This document shows, one piece after another, positions 42,987-50,555 of a DNA stretch of 50,592 bases. The DNA comes from JAPHTQ01 sp050295975 (lineage in GTDB: Bacteria; Pseudomonadota; Gammaproteobacteria; Thiohalomonadales; Thiohalomonadaceae): NCBI GenBank assembly GCA_050295975.1, contig JBNKQR010000019.1, forward strand, positions 1 through 50,592, given 5' to 3'. The notes beneath the pieces were generated by a model, which saw only the letters and a program-made list of their open reading frames with translations, was not told the origin of the DNA and did no database searches. The translations under genes were made by a program, and so were the position numbers. Each line of letters opens with the position of its first letter. Within the stretch, counting starts at the first letter, position 1.

Positions 42987-44036
42987 TTATTTAATCTGAT
43001 TCAAGGAGGCACCTAACAATTGGGCAGTAACGTCGACGATCGGTATCACCCGGTCGTAGGCCATCCGGGTCGGCCCGATAACGCCCAACACCCCCAGCAC
43101 CTCCCCATCCACCTTGTAAGGGGTGGCCACCACACTACATTCGTCCAGCACCTCGTAGCCGGACTCGTTACCGATGAAGATCTGTACCCCATCGGCCTGC
43201 AACGCGTGGTCCAGCAGCTGCAGGATGTCGCGCTTCTGATTGAATGCGTCGAACAGCTTGCGCAGCTTGTCCACGTTGGACATCTCTTCGTAGGACATCA
43301 GGTTGGTCTGCCCCTGAAGCAGGTAGTCCCCATCCTGCTCCTCGGTAGCAAAAACCGCCTGGGCCATCTGCACCGCGTCAGCCATTAGCTGGTTCATGTG
43401 GCTGCGAGCATCATCCATCTCCCTCAGCAGTGCGGTACGCGCCTGACGTAGGTCCTGCCCAGCACAGACCTGGTTCAAATAGTTGGCGATCTGCTGCAAC
43501 TCAGCGGCGCTATAGTTGCGCTCGGTGTGGATGATCCGGTTCTGCACCTCGCGTTCATTGATCACCAGAATAGCCAGTACCCTGTTGTGTGACAGAGGCA
43601 GAAACTCCACCTGACGTAGCGCCACCAGCTTCCGCTTGGGGATCATTACCACCCCGGCCATCGAAGTCACATCAGAGAGCTGCTGTGAAGCGATGGAGAG
43701 CAGATGGTCCGGGTCGGTACTATTCCCCATCTGCTGCTGCATCTGGCTAACCTGGACCGTGTCCAACTGCTGAACGGTCAACAAACTATCGACAAACAGT
43801 CGATATCCTCTGGTTGTCGGTATCCGCCCGGCTGAGGTATGTGGCGCATGGATAAGTCCATACTCTTCCAGATCTGCCATTACGTTGCGGATGGTCGCCG
43901 CACTCAGTTCCAGCCCGGTCTCCCGGGAAAGGGTACGCGAGCCGATAGGCTGGCCGTCGCGGATGTAGCGCTCCACCAGATTCTTCAGCAACAGCTGGGC
44001 ACGATCATTCAATTCTGGGCCGGACATCATCCTCAT
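42987..44036 (-). CDS. hrcA: Heat-inducible transcription repressor HrcA
   Basis: Repressor that binds CIRCE and is inactivated by heat or low GroEL availability. 349 aa. N-terminal winged helix (LVERYIRDGQPIGSRTLSRE, LSAATIRNVMADLEEYGLI) followed by GAF-like inserts (HTSAGRIPTTRGYRLFVD). Start is among ATGs at 44036, 44030 and 44027. First gene of the heat-shock operon, with a CIRCE operator 32 bases upstream, so it should be autoregulated. Confidence 0.97.
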   Translation of the reverse strand: MRMMSGPELNDRAQLLLKNLVERYIRDGQPIGSRTLSRETGLELSAATIRNVMADLEEYGLIHAPHTSAGRIPTTRGYRLFVDSLLTVQQLDTVQVSQMQQQMGNSTDPDHLLSIASQQLSDVTSMAGVVMIPKRKLVALRQVEFLPLSHNRVLAILVINEREVQNRIIHTERNYSAAELQQIANYLNQVCAGQDLRQARTALLREMDDARSHMNQLMADAVQMAQAVFATEEQDGDYLLQGQTNLMSYEEMSNVDKLRKLFDAFNQKRDILQLLDHALQADGVQIFIGNESGYEVLDECSVVATPYKVDGEVLGVLGVIGPTRMAYDRVIPIVDVTAQLLGASLNQIK

Positions 44037-44067
44037 CCATGTTCAAATCGACTCTAGTAGCCGACTA

Positions 44068-44094
44068 TTAGCACTCGTCGCAGGTGAGTGCTAA
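44068..44094. promoter_or_regulatory. CIRCE operator (HrcA-binding site)
   Basis: A perfect 9-9-9 CIRCE: TTAGCACTC (44068-44076), nine-base spacer, GAGTGCTAA (44086-44094). It lies upstream of hrcA and over the expected start of the near-consensus promoter, so bound HrcA should block initiation. Confidence 0.96.
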
Positions 44095-44100
44095 ACGCGA

Positions 44101-44128
44101 ATTATCCATGTAACCGGGGCAGTGTCAA
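44101..44128 (-). promoter_or_regulatory. Promoter of hrcA-grpE-dnaK-dnaJ
   Basis: On the minus strand, TTGACA (44128-44123) and GATAAT (44106-44101) are separated by 16 bases: 6/6 and 5/6 matches to sigma70. The start should fall near 44094, at the edge of CIRCE. No equally good sigma32 site was found, so repression by HrcA appears to be the main control. Confidence 0.75.
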
Positions 44129-44195
44129 GGTGTGAGCGACTAGTCGGAAGCCCGCTAACATGGTAAGTTTCGTGCAATTTTGCAGGGGAGTCAGA

Positions 44196-45065
44196 ATGGA
44201 CGGTTTCAAGCGGATTGGCATCATCGGTAAGTTCGAGGACAAGAGTGTCAGCGATACCCTGAACGCGCTACGCGACTACCTTCTGACCAAAGACGTTGAG
44301 TTGATGCTCGACGCCGCCACCTCAGGCTTCTGGCCCGATCACAACCTGCCTCTCGCCAAACGCGACCAATTGGGTCGTGAATGCGACATGATCATCGTCA
44401 CCGGTGGTGACGGCACCTTCCTCAGCGCCGCCCGCAGTCTGGCCGGCTACGACCCCGCCCTGCTCGGCCTCAACCTGGGGCATCTCGGTTTTCTAACTGA
44501 CATCTCTCCCAGTGAGATGAAGGAGCGGCTCGACGAGATCCTTGCGGGAAAATACATCGTAGAGGAACGATTCCTGCTCCACTGCCGCATCATCCGTGAC
44601 GGTGAGCAGATCAGTGAAGCCGATGCCCTGAACGATGTGGTGGTGCACAAGTGGGACGTGGCACGGATGATCGAGCTCGACACCTACGTCAATGGTGTCT
44701 TCGTCAATAAGACCCGCTCCGATGGCCTGATTGTCTCCACCCCCACAGGTTCCACCGCCTATGCCCTCTCCGGTGGTGGCCCGATCCTGCACCCGGAGCT
44801 GGACGCGGTGGTACTGGTACCGATCTGTCCCCACACCATGAGTTATCGCCCTATTGTGGTCGACGCCTCGAATCAACTACAGATGGTGGTCCGCGGCCAA
44901 GGTGAGAGCCATGCCCAGGTCAGCTGCGACGGCCAGGTTAACCTGAGCCTGGTGGAAGGTGACCATATTCTGATCAGCAAAAAAGAGCATAAGGTCCGCC
45001 TGATTCATCCACTGGTCCACGACCACTATCAGATCCTTCGCGCCAAGCTGAAGTGGGGCGGCTAA
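44196..45065 (+). CDS. nadK: NAD kinase
   Basis: Makes NADP from NAD with ATP. 289 aa from ATG 44196, which follows AGGGGAG. The GGDG motif is in IIVTGGDGTFLSAARSL near residue 70, with NLGHLGFLTDI after it, and the later DGLIVSTPTGSTAYALSGGGP. An in-frame ATG at 44160 adds 12 non-family residues and is rejected. recN starts 3 bases downstream, a common nadK-recN pair. It is divergent from hrcA. Confidence 0.97.
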   Translation: MDGFKRIGIIGKFEDKSVSDTLNALRDYLLTKDVELMLDAATSGFWPDHNLPLAKRDQLGRECDMIIVTGGDGTFLSAARSLAGYDPALLGLNLGHLGFLTDISPSEMKERLDEILAGKYIVEERFLLHCRIIRDGEQISEADALNDVVVHKWDVARMIELDTYVNGVFVNKTRSDGLIVSTPTGSTAYALSGGGPILHPELDAVVLVPICPHTMSYRPIVVDASNQLQMVVRGQGESHAQVSCDGQVNLSLVEGDHILISKKEHKVRLIHPLVHDHYQILRAKLKWGG

Positions 45066-45068
45066 GGT

Positions 45069-46739
45069 ATGCTGCGTCATCTGCATATCCGCAACTTTGC
45101 CATTGTGGATTCACTGGAGATCGACTTTCGTCCCGGCATGAGCGTACTCAGCGGCGAGACCGGCGCCGGTAAATCGATCCTGCTTGACGCCCTCGGTCTG
45201 ACCCTCGGTGACCGCGCCGACAGCAGCGTACTTAGGCACGGCACGGAGCGCACCGAAATCGGTGCTGAATTCGATATCAGCAATCTATCCGAGGTCACCA
45301 CCTGGCTGGAGGAACATGAGCTGGCCAGCGATGGCGAATGCCTGCTGCGCCGCACCATCGGTGCCGACGGTCGCTCACGAGGCTTCATTAACGGCCAGCC
45401 TGTGCCCATCCAGTCTCTCAAGGAGCTGGGGGAGCAACTGGTCGATATCCACGGCCAGCACGCCCACCAGTCCCTGCTTAAGCGCGATATCCAGCGCCGC
45501 CTGCTCGATGCCTATGCGGGGCAACTTGAGTTGGCCAAATCGGTAGCCAGCCAATACCGCCAGTGGCAACAGCTACAGCAGGAGTACGACAGCCTGAGCA
45601 AGGCCGCCAGTGAACGGGATTCACGGCTGGAACTGCTCCGCTTCCAGGTCGATGAGCTGGAGGCGCTGAAGCCTGCCCCCGGTGAACTGGTCGAGCTCGA
45701 TCAGGAGCATAGCCGCCTGAGCAATGCCAACCGCCTGCTCGAAGGGGCACAGACAGCCGTTAATCTGCTTGATGCCGAAGAGGGCCAGAGTGCCAGCAGT
45801 GTACTGGAACAGAGCCTGCGCCTGCTCCAGGAGCTACAGGCAGTCGACACGAGCCTCGACAATCCCCTGCAACTTCTCAACGACGCCACCATTCAACTTA
45901 AAGAAGCGGTTTCTGAGCTACGCCACTACGCCGATGGTATGGAGCTCGATCCGGAGAGGTTGTCACAACTGGAACAGCGTATTGCTGATCTGCACAACCT
46001 GGGACGCAAACACCGAGTTGCCCCAGAAGAGCTACCGGAACTGCTGCAACAACTGCAGAAGGAGCTAGATGAGCTGAACGCCTCGGACAGTCGCCTGCAA
46101 GGGATGCAGGCGGAGATCGAAAAGAGCCGCGCCCACTACGAAAAACTGGCCGTTCAACTGAGCGAAGCACGGGCTGATGCAGCAAAGAGGCTGGCCGCTG
46201 CGGTCTGCGCCAACATGCAGGAACTGGGCATGGGTGGCGGACGATTCGACATTGTTCTAAATCCGCTGGATAAAGGGCCTTCAGCCAACGGTCTGGAGAG
46301 CGTTGAACTGCTGGTCAGTGCCAACCCGGGGCAACCGCTTCAGCCATTGAACAAGGTTGCCTCCGGGGGTGAACTGTCGCGTATCAGTCTTGCGATTCAG
46401 GTGATTACTGCCAGTCAGGAGGGAATCCCGACCCTGATCTTCGACGAGGTAGATGTGGGGATCGGTGGCGGTGTCGCCGAGATGGTGGGCCGCCAGCTAC
46501 GCAAATTGGGTGAGAACCGCCAGGTGCTCTGTGTCACCCATCAACCACAGGTCGCCTCCCAGGGCCATCACCACTTCCGCATCAGCAAGGAGAGTGACGG
46601 CAAGGAGACCCGCACCCTGGTGCAGCCGATCGACGGTGATGTGCGTGTGGAAGAGGTGGCAAGGATGTCGGGTGGGGTCAACATCACCGAGCAGACCCTG
46701 GAGCATGCCAGGCAGCTGATCAATCAGGCGCAAAAGTAG
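45069..46739 (+). CDS. recN: DNA repair protein RecN
   Basis: SMC-like ATPase for double-strand-break repair. 556 aa. Walker A GETGAGKSILLDALGL at residues 30-45, long coiled-coil arms (about 150-360), ABC signature region ASGGELSRISLAIQV and Walker B PTLIFDEVDVGIGG near 455. LexA control is known in E. coli; I see no SOS box in the 3-base gap, so any control would be through nadK's promoter. Converges with fur, 2 bases apart. Confidence 0.97.
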   Translation: MLRHLHIRNFAIVDSLEIDFRPGMSVLSGETGAGKSILLDALGLTLGDRADSSVLRHGTERTEIGAEFDISNLSEVTTWLEEHELASDGECLLRRTIGADGRSRGFINGQPVPIQSLKELGEQLVDIHGQHAHQSLLKRDIQRRLLDAYAGQLELAKSVASQYRQWQQLQQEYDSLSKAASERDSRLELLRFQVDELEALKPAPGELVELDQEHSRLSNANRLLEGAQTAVNLLDAEEGQSASSVLEQSLRLLQELQAVDTSLDNPLQLLNDATIQLKEAVSELRHYADGMELDPERLSQLEQRIADLHNLGRKHRVAPEELPELLQQLQKELDELNASDSRLQGMQAEIEKSRAHYEKLAVQLSEARADAAKRLAAAVCANMQELGMGGGRFDIVLNPLDKGPSANGLESVELLVSANPGQPLQPLNKVASGGELSRISLAIQVITASQEGIPTLIFDEVDVGIGGGVAEMVGRQLRKLGENRQVLCVTHQPQVASQGHHHFRISKESDGKETRTLVQPIDGDVRVEEVARMSGGVNITEQTLEHARQLINQAQK

Positions 46740-46741
46740 TA

Positions 46742-47170
46742 TCAAGCCTTCTTCTTGCGGCAGGCCGCGCAGATCCCCTGAATGATCAGACTATGGTCGG
46801 TGATGGTAAAACCGAGTTTATCGGCAATAACCTGCTGCCGCTGTTCAATGGTCTCGTCGATGAACTCTTCCACCCTGCCGCACTCTATGCAGAGGATGTG
46901 ATCGTGGTGGGAGCCTTCATTGAGTTCGAACACCGAGTGCTCACCCTCAAACTTGTGGCGTGCGACCAGTCCGGCACCTTCAAACTGGGTCAGTACACGA
47001 TAGATGGTAGCAATCGGGACATCTTCACCAGACTCCAGCAATCCCCGGTAGATATCCTCGGCACTCATGTGACGAGCTGAACTACTCTCCAGCATTTGCA
47101 GGATCTTCAGTCGCGGCAGGGTCGCCTTGAGTCCCGCCTGTTTCAGTTCCTTGCTACCTAGTCCACTCAT
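46742..47170 (-). CDS. fur: Ferric uptake regulator Fur
   Basis: Iron-responsive repressor. 142 aa from the ATG at 47170, which aligns with the E. coli start. Winged-helix region (LKQAGLKATLPRLKILQML to ATIYRVLTQFEGAGLV), metal site HHDHILCIECGRVEEF and a C-terminal CAAC. A longer frame from 47194 adds 8 residues. It is divergent from bamE across a short shared promoter region. Confidence 0.96.
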   Translation of the reverse strand: MSGLGSKELKQAGLKATLPRLKILQMLESSSARHMSAEDIYRGLLESGEDVPIATIYRVLTQFEGAGLVARHKFEGEHSVFELNEGSHHDHILCIECGRVEEFIDETIEQRQQVIADKLGFTITDHSLIIQGICAACRKKKA

Positions 47171-47198
47171 GTCGCTCGCAGCCAGTTCAACCATTGTG

Positions 47199-47205
47199 TA
47201 TTATG
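47199..47205. promoter_or_regulatory. Shared symmetrical -10 region between fur and bamE
   Basis: TATTAT (plus, 47199-47204, 5/6 to consensus) overlaps CATAAT on the minus strand (47205-47200, 5/6). One short palindromic AT tract could thus serve as the -10 for both fur and bamE. -35 boxes are weak on both sides, and no clear Fur box is present. Confidence 0.4.
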
Positions 47206-47234
47206 CGCACCATTATTAGTCGGGCTAAATCGAA

Positions 47235-47573
47235 ATGCAAAAGAGTCTCATTTACCTTCTAGCAGTAGTGGCACTGACCGCCTGCGCACATAAAATCGAT
47301 ATCCAGCAGGGAAACGTGGTGACCGAGGAGCAGTTGGCCCAGGTGAAAACCGGTATGGATGCGCAGAAGGTGCGCACGATTCTGGGAACCCCTCTGCTCA
47401 CAGACCCGCTTCATCAGAATCGCTGGGACTACTTCTTTAGCATGGGCAAGGGCAATTCCGTTAGGGAACGTTATCGGGTGACCCTGTTTTTCAAGGGGAG
47501 TCGACTCAGCCGTATCGAACGGGATGGTCCAGTACCGGAAACAGAAAAGCCGACCCTGGAGCCGACTCTTTAG
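47235..47573 (+). CDS. bamE: Outer membrane assembly lipoprotein BamE
   Basis: Lipoprotein of the BAM complex that inserts outer-membrane beta-barrels. 112 aa. Lipobox LTAC (Cys17) and SmpA/OmlA fold with QVKTGMDAQKVRTILGTPLL and NRWDYFFSM. Adjacent, divergent to fur and convergent with rnfH. Also known as smpA or omlA. Confidence 0.95.
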   Translation: MQKSLIYLLAVVALTACAHKIDIQQGNVVTEEQLAQVKTGMDAQKVRTILGTPLLTDPLHQNRWDYFFSMGKGNSVRERYRVTLFFKGSRLSRIERDGPVPETEKPTLEPTL

Positions 47574-47587
47574 GAGTGCTGCTGTAA

Positions 47588-47607
47588 ACCAGAGGCTCTT
47601 TTCTGGT
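47588..47607 (+). terminator. Possible terminator between bamE and rnfH
   Basis: ACCAGA (47588-47593) and TCTGGT (47602-47607) form a 6-bp stem around an 8-base loop just after bamE. T-richness downstream is modest, so the call is weak. Confidence 0.35.
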
Positions 47608-47624
47608 CTCTGGGTCTGTTAGGT

Positions 47625-47942
47625 CTAGGCGTCGCCGCCCCCCTTCTTCATCGCCTTACCCTCTGCAGCACGCTGCTTGCGCACCTCTTTCGGATCGGCA
47701 ATCAACGGGCGGTAGATCTCCACCCGGTCTTTAGCACGTAGCGCGGTATCCTTTTTACTCAATTTACCGAATATCCCGACCTTACTCTTCTCCAGATCGA
47801 TTTCGGGAAAGCGTTCCAGAATACCGGAGCGTTTGATTGCAACCGCGATACTTGCCCCCTCTTCCACTGCCACCGGAATAATGACCTGAATATCGGGTTT
47901 GGCGTAGGCCACCTCGACCTGAATCGTCTTACTCTTTTCCAT
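47625..47942 (-). CDS. rnfH: RnfH-family ubiquitin-like protein (RatB)
   Basis: 105 aa from the ATG at 47942; beta-grasp ubiquitin-like fold of unknown biochemical role. Conserved VEVAYAKPDIQVI and DRVEIYRPLIADPKEVRKQRA. It overlaps the end of ratA by 14 bases, the standard ratA-rnfH arrangement. The name refers to rnf clusters, which are not seen here. Confidence 0.9.
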   Translation of the reverse strand: MEKSKTIQVEVAYAKPDIQVIIPVAVEEGASIAVAIKRSGILERFPEIDLEKSKVGIFGKLSKKDTALRAKDRVEIYRPLIADPKEVRKQRAAEGKAMKKGGGDA

Positions 47943-48366
47943 AAACTTCCACCGCTCGCTTGGAGAAGGCATCTACCAGGGTATTGGCAATCTGGCTAAA
48001 TACTGGCCCCATCGCCATCCCTACCAATTTGTTGGAAAACTCGAAATCGAGGTCCAGCGAGACCTTACAGGCCCGCTCGCCCAACGTGTCAAACCGCCAG
48101 AACCCCTGCAGATGCTTGAATGGGCCTTGTTCCAGACGCATCTCGATCATCTTGTTCTTTTGCAGTCTGTTACAGGTGGTAAACGATTTACGCAGGCTAC
48201 CATGAGCGATCTCTATGGTAGCACGCTGCTCATCATCGTCCTGGGATAACACCTGGGAGGAACGGCACCAGGGAAGAAACGCCGAATAGGACTCGACATC
48301 ATAGACCAGAGCGTACATCTCTGCGGCGCTGTAGGGCACCAACGCATTCTTGCTGATCGAACTCAC
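47929..48366 (-). CDS. ratA: RatA-family protein (START-like, ubiquinone-binding type)
   Basis: 145 aa START/polyketide-cyclase fold. Conserved VPYSAAEMYALVYDVESYSAFLPW and FEFSNKLVGMAMGPVF. In E. coli RatA was described as a translation-blocking toxin (inhibits 70S formation), while its fold is that of COQ10-type ubiquinone-binding proteins; this one could be either. Overlaps rnfH. Confidence 0.92.
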   Translation of the reverse strand: MSSISKNALVPYSAAEMYALVYDVESYSAFLPWCRSSQVLSQDDDEQRATIEIAHGSLRKSFTTCNRLQKNKMIEMRLEQGPFKHLQGFWRFDTLGERACKVSLDLDFEFSNKLVGMAMGPVFSQIANTLVDAFSKRAVEVYGKE

Positions 48367-48378
48367 ATAGTCTCCGAA

Positions 48379-49761
48379 CTAGATAATGCCAACAGCATTG
48401 AGGAACACAATCAGTACTGCTAGGGGACTGACGTAGCGGATCATAAAGTACCAGCCCTTGAACAGCACGCCATCTGAAAGCTCCAACTCCTCGCGACAGG
48501 TACGGCGACTCATCTGCCATGCCGCAAATAGAGCGATTAGCAAACCGCCCAACGGCAACATCACATTGGCAGTCAGGCCATCAAGCAGATCAAACATCGT
48601 CTTATCCTGAAAGGCGGGGATAATTGAGAGGGGCTTGAAATCGGACCAGAGATTGAAGGAGAAGATCGAGCAGAGCCCTAACAACCAGCTACCCATACCC
48701 GACCAGACGGTGGCGGAAATGCGGTTGAAGCCATGGTTCTCTACCATCCAGGCCACCATCGGTTCCAACAGAGAGATCGCCGAGGTCCAGGCGGCAAAAC
48801 TAAGCAACAGGAAAAAGAGCATGCCGAAGAAGACCCCACCGGGCATATGACCGAAGGCGATAGGGAGGGTCTGGAAAATCAAACCGGGTCCGGAACCAGG
48901 CTGTAGACCATTGGCGAAGACAATGGGAAAGATTGCCATACCCGCCAGTAATGCCACCAACGTATCCATGCCGGCGATGACTATTGAAGTCTTTACGATG
49001 GAGGTGTGCTTAGGCAGATAGGAGCCGTAAACCATAATCGCCCCCATCCCCAAACTCAGGGTAAAGAAGGCATGCCCCAACGCCACCAGCATCGACTCCC
49101 AGGTCAACGCACTGAAATCAGGCGTAAACAGGAAGCTAAGGCCATCCATGAAATATCCGGTAGTCAGGGCGTACCCCACCAGGATCAGCAGCAGCCCAAA
49201 CAGTGCCGGCATCAGATAGCGCACCGCCGTCTCCAGACCACTACGTACACCGCGGGATACCACGACCAGGGTCATCACCATAAAGATGGTATGCCACGCC
49301 AGCAGGCGTTCAGGGTCCGATACCAGGGAAGAGAAGATGTCACCCACCGCTTCCGGCGAGGCCTCAATGAATACTCCGGAGACGGTGCGAAAGACATACG
49401 CCACCGCCCAGCCTGCAATCACCGAGTAGTAGGAGAGAATAATAAATCCGGCGATCATCCCTGCCCATCCCAGGTATTGCCAGTGTGGGTGAGCGCGCTC
49501 CTCCATCGCCAGATGGCGCATGGTGTTGATCGGGCTGCGGCGGCCACGACGACCGAGCATGATCTCGGCGATCATCACAGGAATGCCGACTACGGCAATA
49601 CACAGAAGGTATACGAGAACGAAGGCTCCACCACCATTCTCACCAGTAATGTAGGGAAACTTCCAGATATTACCCAGGCCCACCGCAGAACCGGTGGCCG
49701 CCAGGATGAAGGCCCAACGCCCTGACCACTGTCCATGTATGGACTTTCGTCTCTCTGACAT
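48379..49761 (-). CDS. Sodium-dependent transporter, NSS/SNF family
   Basis: 460 aa, about 11-12 membrane helices. N-terminal signature LAATGSAVGLGNIWKFPYIT (TM1, Na+ and substrate site), then GENGGGAFVLVYL. Bacterial members import amino acids or similar amines with Na+; substrate cannot be read from sequence. It lies 12 bases before ratA on the same strand, between ratA and smpB, an insertion into the usual smpB-ratA divergence. Confidence 0.93.
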   Translation of the reverse strand: MSERRKSIHGQWSGRWAFILAATGSAVGLGNIWKFPYITGENGGGAFVLVYLLCIAVVGIPVMIAEIMLGRRGRRSPINTMRHLAMEERAHPHWQYLGWAGMIAGFIILSYYSVIAGWAVAYVFRTVSGVFIEASPEAVGDIFSSLVSDPERLLAWHTIFMVMTLVVVSRGVRSGLETAVRYLMPALFGLLLILVGYALTTGYFMDGLSFLFTPDFSALTWESMLVALGHAFFTLSLGMGAIMVYGSYLPKHTSIVKTSIVIAGMDTLVALLAGMAIFPIVFANGLQPGSGPGLIFQTLPIAFGHMPGGVFFGMLFFLLLSFAAWTSAISLLEPMVAWMVENHGFNRISATVWSGMGSWLLGLCSIFSFNLWSDFKPLSIIPAFQDKTMFDLLDGLTANVMLPLGGLLIALFAAWQMSRRTCREELELSDGVLFKGWYFMIRYVSPLAVLIVFLNAVGII

Positions 49762-49860
49762 CTCTCTCCCCCAAGCTTATTTTGCAGCAATTGTCTGCCA
49801 TATCGCCTTTCGGCTCAACCAATCACCACTTCCCCCTGTCTCCGGCCCGCTTATATCGCC

Positions 49861-49866
49861 TATAAT
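49861..49866 (+). promoter_or_regulatory. -10 element directly before smpB
   Basis: A perfect TATAAT ends 8 bases before the smpB ATG, and no Shine-Dalgarno lies between. It predicts a start within about 2 bases of the ATG. The -35 is poor. Possible leaderless mRNA; see findings. The 113-base gap to the NSS gene has nothing else recognisable. Confidence 0.45.
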
Positions 49867-49874
49867 GCGCCGCT

Positions 49875-50357
49875 ATGGCCAAGACAAGTAAAAGTGTAAA
49901 AGGCGCAGGCAGTAGCACCATCGCCAGCAACAAAAAGGCACGTCACGATTTCTTCATTGAAGACAGGATGGAGGCCGGACTGGTGCTTGAGGGCTGGGAG
50001 GTGAAGAGCCTGCGCGCTGGAAAAGTCCAGCTGGTGGACAGCTACGTCTTTATCAAGGATGGCGAGGCCTGGATTTCCAACCTGCAGATCAACCCGCTAC
50101 TGGCCGCCTCTACCCATGTCAAACCTGCGCCGGCTCGAGTACGGAAACTACTGCTGCACCGCCAGGAGATCGACAAAATGATCGGCGCAGTTGAGCGCAA
50201 GGGCTATACCCTGATCGCCCTCTCCCTCTACTGGAAAAAGGGGCGCGCCAAGGCCGAGATCGGTCTGGCCAAGGGTAAGCAGAAGCACGACAAACGAGCC
50301 AGTGAGAAAGACCGAGACTGGCAGCGCGAGAAAGGGCGCATCATGAAAAACGCCTAA
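49875..50357 (+). CDS. smpB: SsrA-binding protein SmpB
   Basis: Binds tmRNA and carries it to stalled ribosomes in trans-translation. 160 aa, standard. Typical SNKKARHDFFIEDRMEAGLV, LEGWEVKSLRAGKVQLVDSY and the basic C-terminal tail (AKGKQKHDKRASEKDRDWQ). tmRNA begins about 200 bases downstream, separated by a palindromic element. Confidence 0.98.
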   Translation: MAKTSKSVKGAGSSTIASNKKARHDFFIEDRMEAGLVLEGWEVKSLRAGKVQLVDSYVFIKDGEAWISNLQINPLLAASTHVKPAPARVRKLLLHRQEIDKMIGAVERKGYTLIALSLYWKKGRAKAEIGLAKGKQKHDKRASEKDRDWQREKGRIMKNA

Positions 50358-50498
50358 GGGTGCCTTAAAAAATTCAATCAAGGCGATGAGTGCAAGGCGA
50401 AAAACGACGAAAAAGCGCAGTTTACACAGAGTAAATGAGCATTTTGAGGCGCTTTTTAACGCCGCAATCGCGGCTTGAGTGACTTTTTAAAGGTACCC
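50358..50498. repeat. 141-bp imperfect palindromic (MITE-like) element
   Basis: It begins GGGTGCCTT right after the smpB TAA and ends AAAGGTACCC at 50498. The two ~68-base arms are imperfect inverted copies: the outer ends share GGGT.CCTT and A-rich tracts with CA.TCAAG; the inner parts share AAAAGCGC/GCGCTTTT-type and GTTTAC/GTAAAT blocks around the loop ACAGA. The RNA would fold into a long hairpin. No ORF or transposase is inside. The design matches non-autonomous palindromic repeats found in gammaproteobacterial genomes; only one copy is in this window. Confidence 0.75.
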
Positions 50499-50509
50499 GT
50501 AAGCATTCC

Positions 50510-50538
50510 GTGACAGGGAACCTTCCTGTCCGTAGAAT
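50510..50538 (+). promoter_or_regulatory. ssrA promoter
   Basis: GTGACA (50510-50515) and TAGAAT (50533-50538), with a 17-base spacer, each match 5/6 of the sigma70 consensus. The start would be near 50545, about 11 bases before the mature tmRNA 5' end. Confidence 0.75.
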
Positions 50539-50555
50539 GCCCAATGTTAACCAAT

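Noticed and set aside
47195..47234. Fur box between fur and bamE
   Set aside because: AT-rich and partly palindromic, but lacks enough GATAAT-type repeats to support Fur binding.
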